This document shows, piece after piece, positions 10,705 through 21,331 of a DNA stretch of 64,000 bases. The notes under the pieces were generated by a model. The model was not told the origin of the DNA. It worked only from the letters and a program-made list of their open reading frames with translations, and ran no database searches. Position numbers and translations under genes: made by a program. Origin of the DNA: Dermacentor variabilis (lineage: Eukaryota > Arthropoda > Arachnida > Ixodida > Ixodidae); contig NC_134569.1 in the NCBI RefSeq assembly GCF_050947875.1, positions 202,068,627 through 202,132,626 of the forward strand. The letters are read 5' to 3'. Every line of letters begins with the position of its first letter. The first letter of the stretch is position 1.

Positions 10705-11406
10705 TCAGTTTTCCGGACGACGCTCAGCGAATTGAGAAGCAGGTCTCAGTGGGGACGCAGAGCGGCGAAGGGGTGACGGAGAGCGGCGTCTCGCAGGATG
10801 GTACGCCTGAGCCGTCTCGGATGCTACAGTAGGCGATGGAGAGCGGCGGCGCGGTGGACCATAAGGACGGCGTTGGTCATGGAAGCTCCCTGGACGTTGG
10901 AAAGTAGCTCCGGGCGAAAAGTCATCCCGTTCGTATACGTCATACCCGCGACGCTCGTCTTGCTGGCGCTTGCAGCAAAAGCGTGCTATGTGGCCACGAT
11001 AGCCGCAGTAGCAGCAGATGGGACGAGGAGGACGCCGCTGCGGATAGCTGGTTTGGGTAGGTGCGCTGGTATTCATGGAAGCCATGTGGGCCGGTGTTGG
11101 TTTTGGAGGCATCGGTGGAACGATGACTGGATTAACTGCGGCTACTTGTGCGTACGTTGGTGGGGCCATAGGGGTTAGAGGGGCTTTGTACGCTGCACCA
11201 GTCATGGACGCCAGTTCCTCCTTGATAACGTCTCGCAGGTTGGTAGCCGAGGCATGAGAAGGCATAGGCCCTGCAGCTAAGCCAAGATACTGTAGCTCTT
11301 CTCGAATTATTGCGCGTATCATTGCTCGTAACGTAGGCTCGTCGGCGGTAGTGTTTGCAGTGGTGTCTGGCTGCAACCGTACTGATTCGAGTTCGTCATT
11401 CGTCAA
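10705..11406 (-). pseudogene. Gag C-terminal half with zinc knuckle, gypsy A
   Basis: 234 codons. Carries one retroviral CCHC zinc knuckle near residue 134 (CYCGYRGHIARFC, spacing C-x2-C-x4-H-x4-C). It sits between proline-rich and arginine/serine-rich stretches, typical of nucleocapsid. It overlaps the gag core frame by 11 bp in a different frame, which looks like a one-base frameshift by decay. Confidence 0.85.
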
Positions 11407-11980
11407 GGCGCAGGCAAGCAGCGATGATATCAGCGACGGTATCGGGATTATTGATGGCTAAAGCATTGAAAGCAATATCTCCGATGCCTTTCAGGATGTG
11501 GCGAACCCTGTCAGATTCGGCCATGGCCGTGTTCAGGCGTCGACAAAGAGCAAGCAGATCCTCAATATACGACGTACAAGATTCCCCGAGTTGTTGCATG
11601 CGGATGTCGAGCGTCTTTTTTGCGAGAGCGGAACGAACAGCCGGTGTGCCGAAGATTTGGTGGAGCTGCTGTTTGAAAGCACCCCTGTTCGTGAAACCAA
11701 CCTCATGGTTGAAAAACCAAGTCTTCGCTACTCCTGTCAGATAAAAGGCGACGTGATGTAGCTTGGACGCATCGTCCCAACGGTTAGCCGAACTCACTCG
11801 GTCATAGTCGTCCAGACAATCCTCGACGTCTTCACCGCGAAGTGCAGCAAAGAAATGGGGATCACGCTGGTGCCCACTGACAACCCGATACAGAGAGGCT
11901 GGTGTAGCCGAGGCCGAGATGGTGGAAGTAGAAGTGCCTGTAGGCTCGTCCTGCGATATGCTGACGCACAGCTGGCACAA
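11396..11980 (-). pseudogene. Gag core (retrotransposon gag domain), gypsy A
   Basis: Encodes the capsid-like retrotrans_gag fold. The signature KTWFFNHEVGFTNRGAFKQQ and the helices FYLTGVA and YIEDLLALCRRL are visible. No good ATG was seen at the upstream end, where the open stretch begins with TTG, so the true start is uncertain and could be lost. Confidence 0.85.
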
Positions 11981-12057
11981 TCGGCGACCCGATCGGAGCT
12001 CCAGGAGGTTGAGCGGGGAGTCAGAGGACGGAGAACCGAAGAGCCCGCTCCACCACT

Positions 12058-12239
12058 TGTGACGCAGCAGTTATCACGACGTTTATTCCGCCTCAAAGAT
12101 GTGGCGAACTGACCACGCCCACAGCGCGGATCACACTCGAGAGCCAGCCCCACAAGCGATGATGAAGAAGAATCCCATATGAACCCTACATGATGACGAT
12201 CATGATGTACAGATGACAAGGAATAACTTATAAATGCCC

Positions 12240-12242
<3 letters not shown>
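12058..12242 (-). repeat. 5' LTR of gypsy A
   Basis: 185-bp partner of the LTR at 6752-6927. Near its start on the minus strand is TTATAAG, a likely promoter TATA element. Just inside it (12034-12053) the minus strand reads TGGAGCGGGCTC, a possible tRNA primer-binding site a few bases from the LTR; the tRNA was not identified. Confidence 0.92.

Positions 12243-12296
<54 letters not shown>
12243..12296. repeat. (AT)n microsatellite, right half
   Basis: Continuation of the AT tract at 6688-6751, separated from it by gypsy A. Confidence 0.9.
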
Positions 12297-12300
<4 letters not shown>

Positions 12301-12521
12301 ACTTTATTAAGATTAGTTATTTCTAGACGTAGAACACAAGCAGCAATAAACTTCGCGCAGTAAGTACTGACGAGCAACACATTGTCTTTAGAAGACAGTG
12401 AGACAGTGACGTTTTAAGCTACACTAGCGCTGCCAATTTCACCTGTTTCAGGAACTTGTCTGTATTGGCCTCGAGCTCCACCACTGGAAAAGCTGGCGCC
12501 ACCGTCGGCGTGACGTGCTAG

Positions 12522-13811
12522 GAGGGATCACGTGGACATAGCGGCCGCGTCGGCTGCTTCGGGCGCGCCGAAGCCACGGAGGCCGAAGCGAGCTGAAAAC
12601 GAGTTTATATTCCTTCGTACGCTGCGGTTTTCATTTAGTGGCGAAATTTTCCCGCTTCGAGTGTCTCCTTTACAACGCTTGAAAGCACTACAATAGGTAG
12701 TGGCTGCCTTTGAAGGCGCGCGACATGGTAGGCTACTGCTCGGTGCCGCAGGGCCGGACGCACGTAACGGAGGCCGGTGTCAGCCTTATTCACACGTAGC
12801 TGCAGTACAAGAAGCTGTGTGAAGCTTGGCTCGCGGAACATAAAACCGGCAAACAGTCATCGGCTACAACTCGGGTATGCAGCAAGCACAGACGCGAGGA
12901 AGATTTCTGCTACGGCGCCCGGTCTGCGTTGTTCTGAAAACGCGCACTGAGACGCACGCCCGAGTCCGCTGCCCGACTAATGTCATGACGGTTTGGTCTA
13001 TGAACTTGTCGATACTATAGATACTGGCAAGTTCAGTGGAGTGGAAAGGCAGCGGTAAGAAGCACATTTAAAGAAAGCATGGCATATGGTCATGTTTATG
13101 TTATGAATTATTTCACTGGATTACAAAAAAGGAGCAGCGGGAAATTGCACGCTGGGAACGCCGATAAAAATACAGTGCGACGCAACTCGAGAAATAGTAT
13201 CGAAAGGTCAAAGAATTTAGAAGAAAAAAAAAGATTGAATCGTCGCGACGGCACATCGAAGGCGTCGAAGTCTCTACAATGAAATTATTTTTGAACAGCT
13301 CTGATAGCGCCAACACAACATTGGTTGCTTTTATACTGTCAAATGCTCATATTCTGCGGCCTAAAGCTCATGGCACGGTGCGAAAACGCGCGCGCGGAGA
13401 AAGCGAAACAGTGCGCGGACAAGCATGCAGATGCGCAGTCGGTCGCTGCGAATCTGCGCGATCGCTGCATTGAGGCTTCATTCTATTACGCTCCATTTAG
13501 TTATACAAACGCTATAAGAACATATTTCACATAGTTTGCTCTCAGCGTTTACCTACCTTTCACGCAAGAAGCCGGTTCGGGAGACTCCATCGCGGCGACC
13601 GTGCGCAGTGGCGTTCACTGTACGTATTCCGTAAAGAGATAGCGGCTGTAAACGATTGTGGGCTTTCAGTTTGCCCAAGATTATTATTTAGACAGTAAGA
13701 AACTTCTCTCGTTTCGAAAGTACTTACATAAATGTCCGGGAGAGCTCGCGCGTGGCGTTTTCAGGGAGCGCTAACAGCAAAACCTATGAGGAGCGCGCCA
13801 CGTGATCCCTC
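12522..13811. mobile_element. Possible THAP/P-element-like remnant between inverted repeats
   Basis: GAGGGATCACGTGG (12522-12535) is the exact inverted complement of 13798-13811, and partial similarity continues outside both. The enclosed 1.3 kb holds a THAP domain remnant at 12725, which would fit a P-like transposon. No transposase catalytic region and no target duplication were found, so the element boundaries are a guess. Confidence 0.35.
12725..12935 (+). pseudogene. THAP zinc-finger domain remnant
   Basis: THAP domains bind DNA through a C2-CH zinc module. From the ATG at 12725 the frame reads MVGYCSVPQGRTHVTEAG, then a stop, then KKLCEAWLAEHKTGKQ and ATTRVCSKHRREEDFCYGA. That matches the order of THAP (CxxxC...W...C-x2-H...F). 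The second zinc-binding Cys reads Gly (PQGR) and a stop lies in the middle, so the domain is dead. Such domains occur in host THAP genes and in P-like transposases. Confidence 0.75.
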
Positions 13812-14170
13812 ATACTACGCCAGCGAGGCGCTTCCGATAGAGGGCGACTCCGTAACTCCTCGCCGCCAATAAATATGCTCAAAAAAAGATACTCCCCTTT
13901 CATCCTTTCTCCTTCTGAAGAATTCCAAAGGAAGGTTTGGGGACTGCTATGCAATGTTTTTTTTTTGAACAGATCAAATTTTTTCTAAAACCCAACACAA
14001 CAACCATTTCTTCGAAAGTTTGCCTGAAGCGCGTTTCTGTGAGGGATACACTCAAAACTAGGGAGGGTATCGCAGGAATGAAGCCGCCGATTTATTCTAG
14101 AAAGCATTGTTTTACTCTCACAAAATGTCGAGTGGAGTGAAATGCACTGTTCCCTCCGTCACCAAGGAGA
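13000..14170. other. No further gene recognised
   Basis: Within WASHC5 intron 1. Short frames only. CpG-rich patches at about 13380-13460 and 13560-13640 have no family match. Confidence 0.4.
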
Positions 14171-14174
14171 GAGT

Positions 14175-14262
14175 GAAATGTGCTTTTCACTCTGCCCTTC
14201 TGAGAGAGAGTAGAACGGGCATTCTACTCTCTCTCAGAAGGGCAGAGTGAAAAGCACATTTC
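14175..14262. repeat. Perfect 41-bp inverted repeat (long hairpin)
   Basis: The arms 14175-14215 and 14222-14262 are exact reverse complements over 41 bp, with a 6-base loop CGGGCA. A second, overlapping 15-bp inverted pair (14216-14230 with 14263-14277) uses the loop and the start of the right arm. A transcript would form a very stable hairpin. It may be a foldback MITE core or a precursor-like hairpin. Confidence 0.95.
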
Positions 14263-14277
14263 AGAGTAGAATGCCCG

Positions 14278-14950
14278 CTATACTCTTTTGGCAATAGAGA
14301 GCAAAACGTAGCGTAATCTTCTGCTACAACTGTAGGAGGCTGGCCCCCAACATGGTAATGTATCACTCATGCACGCCGAACAAAGAACACACCGTTTTAC
14401 TTTTAAGAGAGCAGGCAGCCACAGTTCAAAGGAACCTGGAGCGATCGCTCTACTTTTTCACTCGGAGTTGCTCCACCGCACGCGCACTCAACATAGCGGA
14501 ACCGCACAGCACCGGAGAAAGGTGTTCCGTCCAGCGAGCAGCAATGAAGGTCCCCCAAGGAAGCTCATGAGTCAGCCATCTCGCGTCGCCGAGAAAACAC
14601 GACAGTCGTTAGTCATTCGTTGGATATAACAACAAACCCTCCACGCTAAATCAATTCCACCTTAGGTGCACATTCTGCGTATATGACATGCTATCGCCAG
14701 GAGGTCGTCGCGGCGCTTAGCCGACGCGATTGACAACGGACTAGCTTAGCCTCACCTGTTACTTCCCCTCCTCCTCTTCCTTCTGGATTAGATTGGCGCT
14801 GCTCGCTACATGCTTGCGCGCGCATTTTTGAGCGCACATTCGCCTGGTTTCTGCACAGGGCTTTCAACACATCGCTAGCTGCTCGCGCTTATATATAAAG
14901 ACGAAGTGATTTGCTTACGTACTACGTGAGCAAAAACATAGGCACGTGGC
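14278..14950. other. No gene recognised
   Basis: A CpG-rich stretch around 14360-14630 has short open frames with no family match. A TATATATAA motif lies at about 14889. Confidence 0.4.
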
Positions 14951-14959
14951 TTTTGAAGA

Positions 14960-15436
14960 ATATGACTGGCGACTTGCTTAATCTATCGGACCACGTCATC
15001 GCGACTGGAGGAACTACGCTCGTGAGGGCGTGCGGGATGAGCTGCTGAATGCAAACTGATGAATGCCTTCTTCGCGGCAAGCGAAAGTACAATCGAGGCC
15101 GCCCGATGACGGGCGACAACGTTCCGCCGAGCCGCGAAAATTACGGCGGCATTGTAGATCGTCGACCATGGATATTCGGCATGATCTGCGTGACCACCGG
15201 GGAGCTCCGACTTTTCAAGGTCGACCGACGAGACGCGGCGACACTAGGCCCCATTATTGCAGCCAATGTTGAACCAGGAACCACCGTCCACAGTGATGTA
15301 TGGGCCGCATAGAACTGCATCCCAAATTTAGTGGATGCTAACGGAGCGAGCCTCAATCTGCAATGGGAGGCAATAAACCAAAGCGTGAACTTTGTGGACC
15401 CGATCACGGGCGTTCACACGCAAAAGATAGAGAGAA
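14960..15436 (+). pseudogene. Merlin (IS1016/IS1595-type) DDE transposase remnant
   Basis: Merlin elements are cut-and-paste DNA transposons related to bacterial IS1595. The open part at 15049-15312 reads MQTDECLLRGKRKYNRGR (first catalytic Asp). It continues RPWIFGMICVTTGELRLF and DAATLGPIIAANVEPGTTVHSD (second Asp). After a stop at 15310 the frame goes on with NFVDPITGVHTQKIER, holding the Glu. An upstream piece, DWRNYAREG, is in another frame at about 14995. The reading breaks off at about 15436, where the 3' end of the neighbouring I-like element begins. Confidence 0.85.
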
Positions 15437-15715
15437 GTGGTTCTAGTGGGGAAAGGAGGAGAGGCTAGCGCTATCTTCTGCAACCCGTGCAGAAGCACGG
15501 CTCAGCGCCAGCGAGGCGGCGATGGGAGTAAATGAGAGAGATATTAGGTGGGAGAAAGGTAGAGGGTCGTCCTAGCAGCATCACAGCAGCCCGGGCGGGA
15601 GGGCCCAGTGGGTTCGACCGGAGGAGTAGGCTGGTGATATACGGTATAGGAGGTGGCCCAGCAGAAGCGAAGTTGTGGCGGATCAAGAAGCCCGAGGTGG
15701 TGGGATGCCGTTAGG

Positions 15716-18700
15716 CTATCTGTCTTTGTAGAAATTTCTTATAGTCTCGCCGGGAGCCCCGACGAGTCGAGGCACTCGACGACACTTAGGAAGGCACTTA
15801 CGAGAGGGGAAGAGAGTATCTTCCTGTCGTGAACATGGAAGCCCCAGGCGGTGGAACTCCTGCAGAAGTCGGCTGCGGTGCTGCAGGTGAGCAGGGAAGG
15901 CCAGCAGGAGGTGCTCCAGAGTCTCTGGTTCACCGCAGGAGGCACAGGCTGGCGAGGTGGCTTTCGCAAGGCGGTGCCGGCTGGCTGCCGTCCTGTAGCA
16001 GCCAACTCCCAGTTGGAGCAGCACGAGGCATCCCTTCGTGGGAGGCCATGCTGTGGAAGAGGCCCTAGAGGCCGGCCCAGGGATGCCCGTTTGTCCGGGT
16101 GGCAAGTGACGATGTGCCGGCGCAGCCTGTGTCTCGAGAAGTCTGCGGCCGTTACAGCAGGGCTGATGGGGACGCTTGAGTTGTGGGCACTCTTTGCAAG
16201 AGTGTCCACCTTTTCATTGCCCGGGATCCCCACATGTGCCGATAGCCAATGCATGGATAGTGAGCATCCTGCGTCCTGAAGGGCCATCAGTCTTGAAGAG
16301 AGCAGCGCAACCCGAAGGCTAGCCCTGTCAGGGCTCTGCTGGCAGAGTAGCGCCGCCTTGGAGTCGCAGAAGATGGCAGCCGGGGTCGCTGGTAGCTCCT
16401 CTGCCAGTAGGTCCCCAGCAAGGTGGAGTCCTGCTAGCTTCCTGTGGTAGAACTTGCATGCCCCAGGAGACGGCACACCTTGCTCTTTTGTAGGGCCGGT
16501 TTAACGCAGGCTGCTGTGGATGAGCCCGTCTCCGCTATCACGGATCCATCGACGATATGAAGGCGGTCCTCAAGTCTCTCTTGGAGGAGAGAGGCCGTCG
16601 TCTGCTGTAGGGCACATGGTGTGGAACGGTTCTTCGAGAAACCTGGCAGCTCCGTCGAGTTGGTGGTCGCTGTGGTGGGCGAGGCTGTACAGTGTTTGCA
16701 GGCGTGTCCCCTATGCCTTATAGAACTTATAGAGGCCACACAGCCGTCCCATGGGTGATGTTGACTAGGAGCGTAGGCCGGTCAGGAGTGCTCGACCATC
16801 TCCGGCATTGGGTAGGCGATCGATGTGTCGTAGCCCCTGTTGCAAGAAGGGTAGTGACAGGGGCCAGGCACCTGCCTCAGCAAGAGTGGCGGCCACTTGT
16901 GAGGTTCGGGAACGCCAAGACAGAACCGTATTGCTGACCGGTGCTGCAGCTCCAGTTTCCGCAGGCGAGGTGGGGACAGCGCCACAAAAGGGAGGGCATA
17001 CAGTAGCCGTGAAGTGGCTGCAGCTTCAAAGAGCTGCGGGGCCCACCTGGTGGTACAGCCTTGTCCACGGGCAAGGACCTGTGAGATCGCCTTGCGGACT
17101 CGAAGCGTCTGGGCGCACAGGGCCTTGGTAGCCGGCAGCCACGTCAGCCGATGGTCAATGCGCAGACCCAGGTAGGTGAATGCCTTGCTCCATAGGATCT
17201 GGACGCCCTCCAAGCGCAGCCGGGCAGTTGAGTGGTGGGCTGCTGCTCTGGGATGCAGCAGCAAGCCCTCGGTCTTCCTGGCCGAGATGGTAAGGGCGAT
17301 GCAGTAATGGAGTCCGCAGTGCACCGGCGCCGCCGGACGCCCGTCTGTTGGTCTGCCAGGAAGCCACGAGCGCGGGCCACCCAGTCCGGTCATGCCAGGG
17401 CCATGGCCCCCATCACCTTGCAGGCAGAGGAGGTGAGGGAGACCGGTCGATAGGATGACAGTTCCCCAGCCGGTTTTCTGGCCTTGAGGATGGGTGCCAC
17501 AATGGCTGTGCGCCCTGCCTCTGGCAGATGCCGTGACTCCGAGATCTCATTGAAGAACTCGAGCAGGCGCTGTTTCTCGCTGGCGGTCAGGTTGCGGAGC
17601 ATCTGTGGCGTTACACCGTCTGCGCCTGGTGCGCTGCGGCATTTGCCTCACCTCAGGAGCGCCTGGAGCTCGTGCAGGGCAAGTGGCTCTTGGCAGAGGA
17701 TAGCGACCTGGCTTGACGTCCAAGCAGGGTGGAGGCTGTGTAGACAGGTGGGCAGACGGTCCACCTGGGCAGGCGGGTGTCCGACCGGCAGGATGACTGC
17801 ACTCTGTGGCACGGGAGCGGCGAACCGGTCCGCCAGGATTTCCGCTGTTTGCTAGAGAGATGGCTACAGAGAGGACGGGTTGACGGCTCGTCCTCTTGCC
17901 GGTGAGTGACTTCAGTAGTCGCCAGGTTAGGGGGCCCTTTGAACGGTCCTTGATGCTAGAGCACAGGCTCACCCAGCTCTGGTTCGTCCTGCGCCGGGCC
18001 TGTCTTCTACAGCAGGCAGCCACTCGTCCACATTCACTCCAGTGTTCTGCCTTCCCTGTCCGAATTCCTCTGCGCTCCGTGCAGCGCCTGGAGGCACGGA
18101 TATTGAGTAGGCGGAGATCCGGTGCAGGAGTGTCCGGTGGGGCAGAGCACTGAACGGTAGCCACCTGGGCGGACTCCGCGATGTCGTCCAGGAAGTCACA
18201 GCGATCGGCCGCCTCACTACAGTGCTTCCTAAACAGAGACCAGTCTATGAAGTGGAAATTTCTGGTCTTTGGCTTCCTTCCGTGCCCAGAAGTGATCACA
18301 ATGGGGAAGTGGTACGAACCCCAAGTGTCCGGAGATGTGTCGCAGGAGTAGGAGCACTGTTCTGTGGTGAGGGAGAGATCGATGGCTGAGTTCACCCCTT
18401 GTCGGTCATAGGTGGATCCTCCGCTGTTCAGGATCACCAGTCCGGCTCTGCTGATGGCGTCGCGGAGGGCTCGGCCTCGGCTTGAGCAGCGGCAGCTTCC
18501 CCAGTGTCTGTGGTGGGCGTTGAAGTCGCCACACAGGACTGCCAGCCCCCCGAGGCGTAGAGCCGGCTGGACAAGGATGGAAGAGCCCCGTGACTTTCCT
18601 GGTCGTATGTATATGCTCGCCATGGTCGTGTCTTGGCTGCCGAGACGCACCGTGACAGCACAACACTCCAGAGGGTCTCCTACGACGTCGGCCACTGGAA

Positions 18701-19030
18701 CCACAGCGTGCGCCAGATTGCACCGAACGCAGATGGCTGTCCGTGGATTGCCGGGCTGGTAGGCGTCGTCCAGGCACGGCGCGTCCGCGCAACCGCGTGT
18801 CGTGCAGGTGGTGGCGCCTGAGTAACCGGCATATCCCGGGAATCGCAGGTCCTCGTCGGCCATCTCGTACACCTCCTGCAGAGCAAGCACATCGTAGTCG
18901 CTCTGCAGGAGATGCAGGGAAAGGTCTGCGTGTCACCGCTGTAGAGAGTTAGTGTTCCACTGGAGAACACTCGGGTGGCGGCGACCTTTCCTTGCTGTTG
19001 GCTGATCAGCCATGGTGGTTGGCTGGCTGA
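15716..19030 (-). pseudogene. ORF2 (endonuclease, RT, RNase H) of I-like A
   Basis: The AP endonuclease lies at about 19000-18240: VLQWNTNSL, the catalytic Glu in VLALQEVYE, CGDFNAHH and GSYHFP. RT fingers follow at about 17640-17390 (GADGVTPQMLRNL, then SSYRPVSLTSSACKVM). Near 17309 the reading jumps from RRRRCTADSI straight to ALTISARKTEGLLLHP, so the palm with the YxDD catalytic box is gone. RNase H is at about 16570-16200 (IVDGS, IFCDSKAALL, WLSAHVGIPGNEKVDTLAK). The Cys/His end CASCGEPETLEHLLLAFP is at about 15960. Confidence 0.85.
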
Positions 19031-19059
19031 TGGCAAGTCACTGCCTGCAGGCAGATGGG

Positions 19060-20345
19060 TCAGAGTGGGTGGTCAGCTGACAGCATTGTGCTGACTGCTT
19101 CCATGATGAGCAGCTGGTTCTCTAACAGCTGATCTACGGTAGTCTGGGCAGGAGGCGTGGCAGTGTCCTTTGTCTCCTGGCGGCGGGAGGCACGAGGGGC
19201 TGGTACAGGAGGCCTGGGTGCCGGGCTGGGGCCCTTCAGCACGCTGGCATAGGAGCGCGCCGGAGGTGAGTACTGCTGCGGCCGCTGCTCCTCTCGGACT
19301 GCTGCCCTGACAGCGCGTCTCGACATTGGCGAGGTGGAGGAAGCCATGATTGTGGCCACCTTGCGTTCTTCCTACTATTTGGGGCAAGTAGGAGTGTCCG
19401 CCCTGTGGGAGCCCGCTCCCCCCCCCCGCAGTTCCTGCAGCGTACGGTCTGGCAGGAGACGTTCGCCGCGTGGCTTTTGCCACAGGAAGTGCAGTCGGTC
19501 GGGAACTGACAGTACTCCGGAACGTGCCCGAAGCGGCCGCACTGCCAACACTGCACTGGACGGAGCCTGGCTGGCCTCACCCACCCTGAAGCTGAGCTTG
19601 AAGAGGCGTACGTGCTCCGGGGGGACCGGTCCCGCGAAACGGATTGTGACGGTACTGCCGTCCATCGTTGCCGACAGCACAGGAATGCTGGACTCGATGG
19701 CTCCCAGCAGGTCCGTGTCTGCAGGCAGCCCGCTCACCCCGTGCAGGAAGCCGGTGCTCTTGCCGCGCTCGGCCGGTAGTCGGGCAGTCACAAGGATCGC
19801 GTGCAGCTCGGCGAGCTTGAGCAACCCATTCAGGCACTCCTTGGTGGTAGTGTCGGCGGCCACGATGTTGCGCCTGCGGTTGACGTGAACCGCTGATACA
19901 AAGGGCTACGGCAAGTGCGAGGCGCGGTGATCCTCGGAAGGCTCCGTCGGGCGCCGAGGGACGGAAGAGCACCGTACCGACGACCGCACGGTCCACGGGG
20001 AGCGCAAGGTTCTCCAGGGCCCGTGCACGCCGCCTGTCCCCCTTCGACTGCACCCGAGTGAAGCCGTCCGATGTTTGCTCACGGGCAGGTGGTGTCCCCC
20101 TCTGTACTGCCGCTGCAGGCACACTAGGGGTGACCGGGGTAGCAGGTGGGCGCCGCGAGTCGTCCGTTGCCTCGGGAGAGGAAGCCGAGACATCGGCAGG
20201 CTCCTTTCTCTGCTTCTGCTGCTTCATCTTCCTCTTTGGCTGCTCCGAGCTGGGGGCAGCGCTCGACGGCTGCTTGCGACACCCGGCTGCCTCCTCGTCG
20301 TTGCTCTGTTTCGCGAGCGCGTTTTCTGGAACTGGTCAGGCCCAT
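19060..20345 (-). pseudogene. ORF1 (gag-like, CCHC) of I-like A
   Basis: RNA-binding ORF1. It probably starts at MGLTSSRKRARE (20345), which has a basic nuclear-localisation-like patch. It then runs through several frames: 20227-19577, 19863-19375, 19580-19236 and 19359-19060. Zinc knuckles are seen at about 19570-19420: CWQCGRFGHVPEYC, CTSCGKSHAANVSC and CRNCGGG. The C-terminal end has a Pro/Ala-rich region and a heptad-like LLENQLLIMEAVS stretch. Several frameshifts make it non-functional. Confidence 0.75.
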
Positions 20346-20460
20346 GTCCTCGTTGTAGGGAGGGAGCGGGATTGAAGTATGGGGCTCCTCGTGTGCTGGG
20401 GAACCGTCCTCGGTGGACTCCGAGGCTACCTCGGGGGCTTGCCGGCTTCGTGGCGTCTCC

Positions 20461-21331
20461 TAAGGTATGTAGATGCTGCATGGGTCAAAGGAAAGAAATC
20501 CTTTACGTTAGTAGCAGTAGATGCAGATAGTCGCATTCGGGATGCTATTACAATCATGACTAAAGACACGACAATCGCAGAACAAGTAGCGATAGCATTG
20601 GCTTTAAGGAATAATAAGTGGACGGGAATTTAAAGTGACTCTGAGATGGCTATTAGACACTTTACCAAAGGCTTTGTAACCAAAAGGGCTGCCCAGCTGA
20701 TCGGTGAGATGAACAGCCAAGGGATCGAAATCCGCTGGTTTCCTGCACACATGGGGTCTGTCGATCCATCTAGCAAGAATTTAAACGAGATGGCTAACGC
20801 AGCTGCACGGTGACTTACTATACATGCACTACGCGACAAGGGGCATAATGGTATAGAGGAGGAGAACAGGGACCAATTGCATATAATGAAATCACGAACA
20901 ATTACTACATGAACAGAAGAAAATTCTTAGTGCCCCACGCTACGCTCAATAGAGCTCAAGCAGTGGCTCTGAGATTGTTACGGACAAGAACTTATCCGAG
21001 TCCAAACTTTATTAACAAGCTATATCCAGAAAGAGAGGTACCAATCGATTGCGAGAAGTGTAATGGCATAATTACTCTGGATTATATGCTTTGGCAGTGT
21101 CCTGTGTCTTTCACGGCCTGTAGCAAGGAAAGAGACTGTTGGCGGCGATTCCTTCACAGTGCAGTTCTTTTGGATCAAGTACAGGCCGTCCAGAAAGCTC
21201 ACGATACGGCGGTAAGGTTAAACCTTACTGTGCCGACGTAGGAGCCGCCTGCATCAACCTAAGGTTTGAAATCCAGGACCTGAATAAAATTTATCATACC
21301 ATACCATACCATACCATACCATACCATACCT
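20461..21331 (+). mobile_element. I-like/LOA-like non-LTR fragment (RNase H end)
   Basis: A 5'-truncated plus-strand copy. RNase H motifs are RYVDAAWVKGK (first Asp) near 20465, SDSEMAIRHF after a stop near 20640, and IRWFPAHMG near 20730. The C-terminal domain at 20909-21241 includes CEKCNGIITLDYMLWQCP. The 3' end has AATAAA and a tail of CATAC pentamers at 21295-21330. It resembles the longer copy at 46692-50218 but is a different family. Confidence 0.8.

Larger units (their letters stand above)
6752..12242 (-). mobile_element. Ty3/gypsy LTR retrotransposon A with both LTRs
   Basis: A complete but decayed element read on the minus strand. The order is 5' LTR (12242-12058), gag, zinc knuckle, protease, reverse transcriptase, RNase H, integrase and 3' LTR (6927-6752). 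The LTRs are 176 and 185 bp, close to identical, and have TGTG...CACA ends. The flanking 4-bp ATAT (6748-6751, 12243-12246) fits the target duplication but cannot be proved inside an AT repeat. Frameshifts, stops and altered catalytic residues show it is inactive. An RTE fragment sits within the coding part at 9830-10302. No env-like frame was seen after integrase. Confidence 0.93.
15437..20460 (-). mobile_element. I-like non-LTR retrotransposon A (RT core deleted)
   Basis: Minus-strand element with ORF1 (gag-like, zinc knuckles), ORF2 (AP endonuclease, RT, RNase H, Cys-rich end) and a 3' UTR at 15437-15715. This layout with RNase H belongs to the I group of LINEs. Both ORFs have frameshifts, and the RT palm is missing. 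It lies in WASHC5 intron 1, in the same orientation as the gene. Neither end shows a clear target duplication. Confidence 0.85.

Noticed and set aside
17484..20530. Many plus-strand open frames opposite I-like A
   Set aside because: High GC content keeps antisense frames open; none has a recognisable domain.
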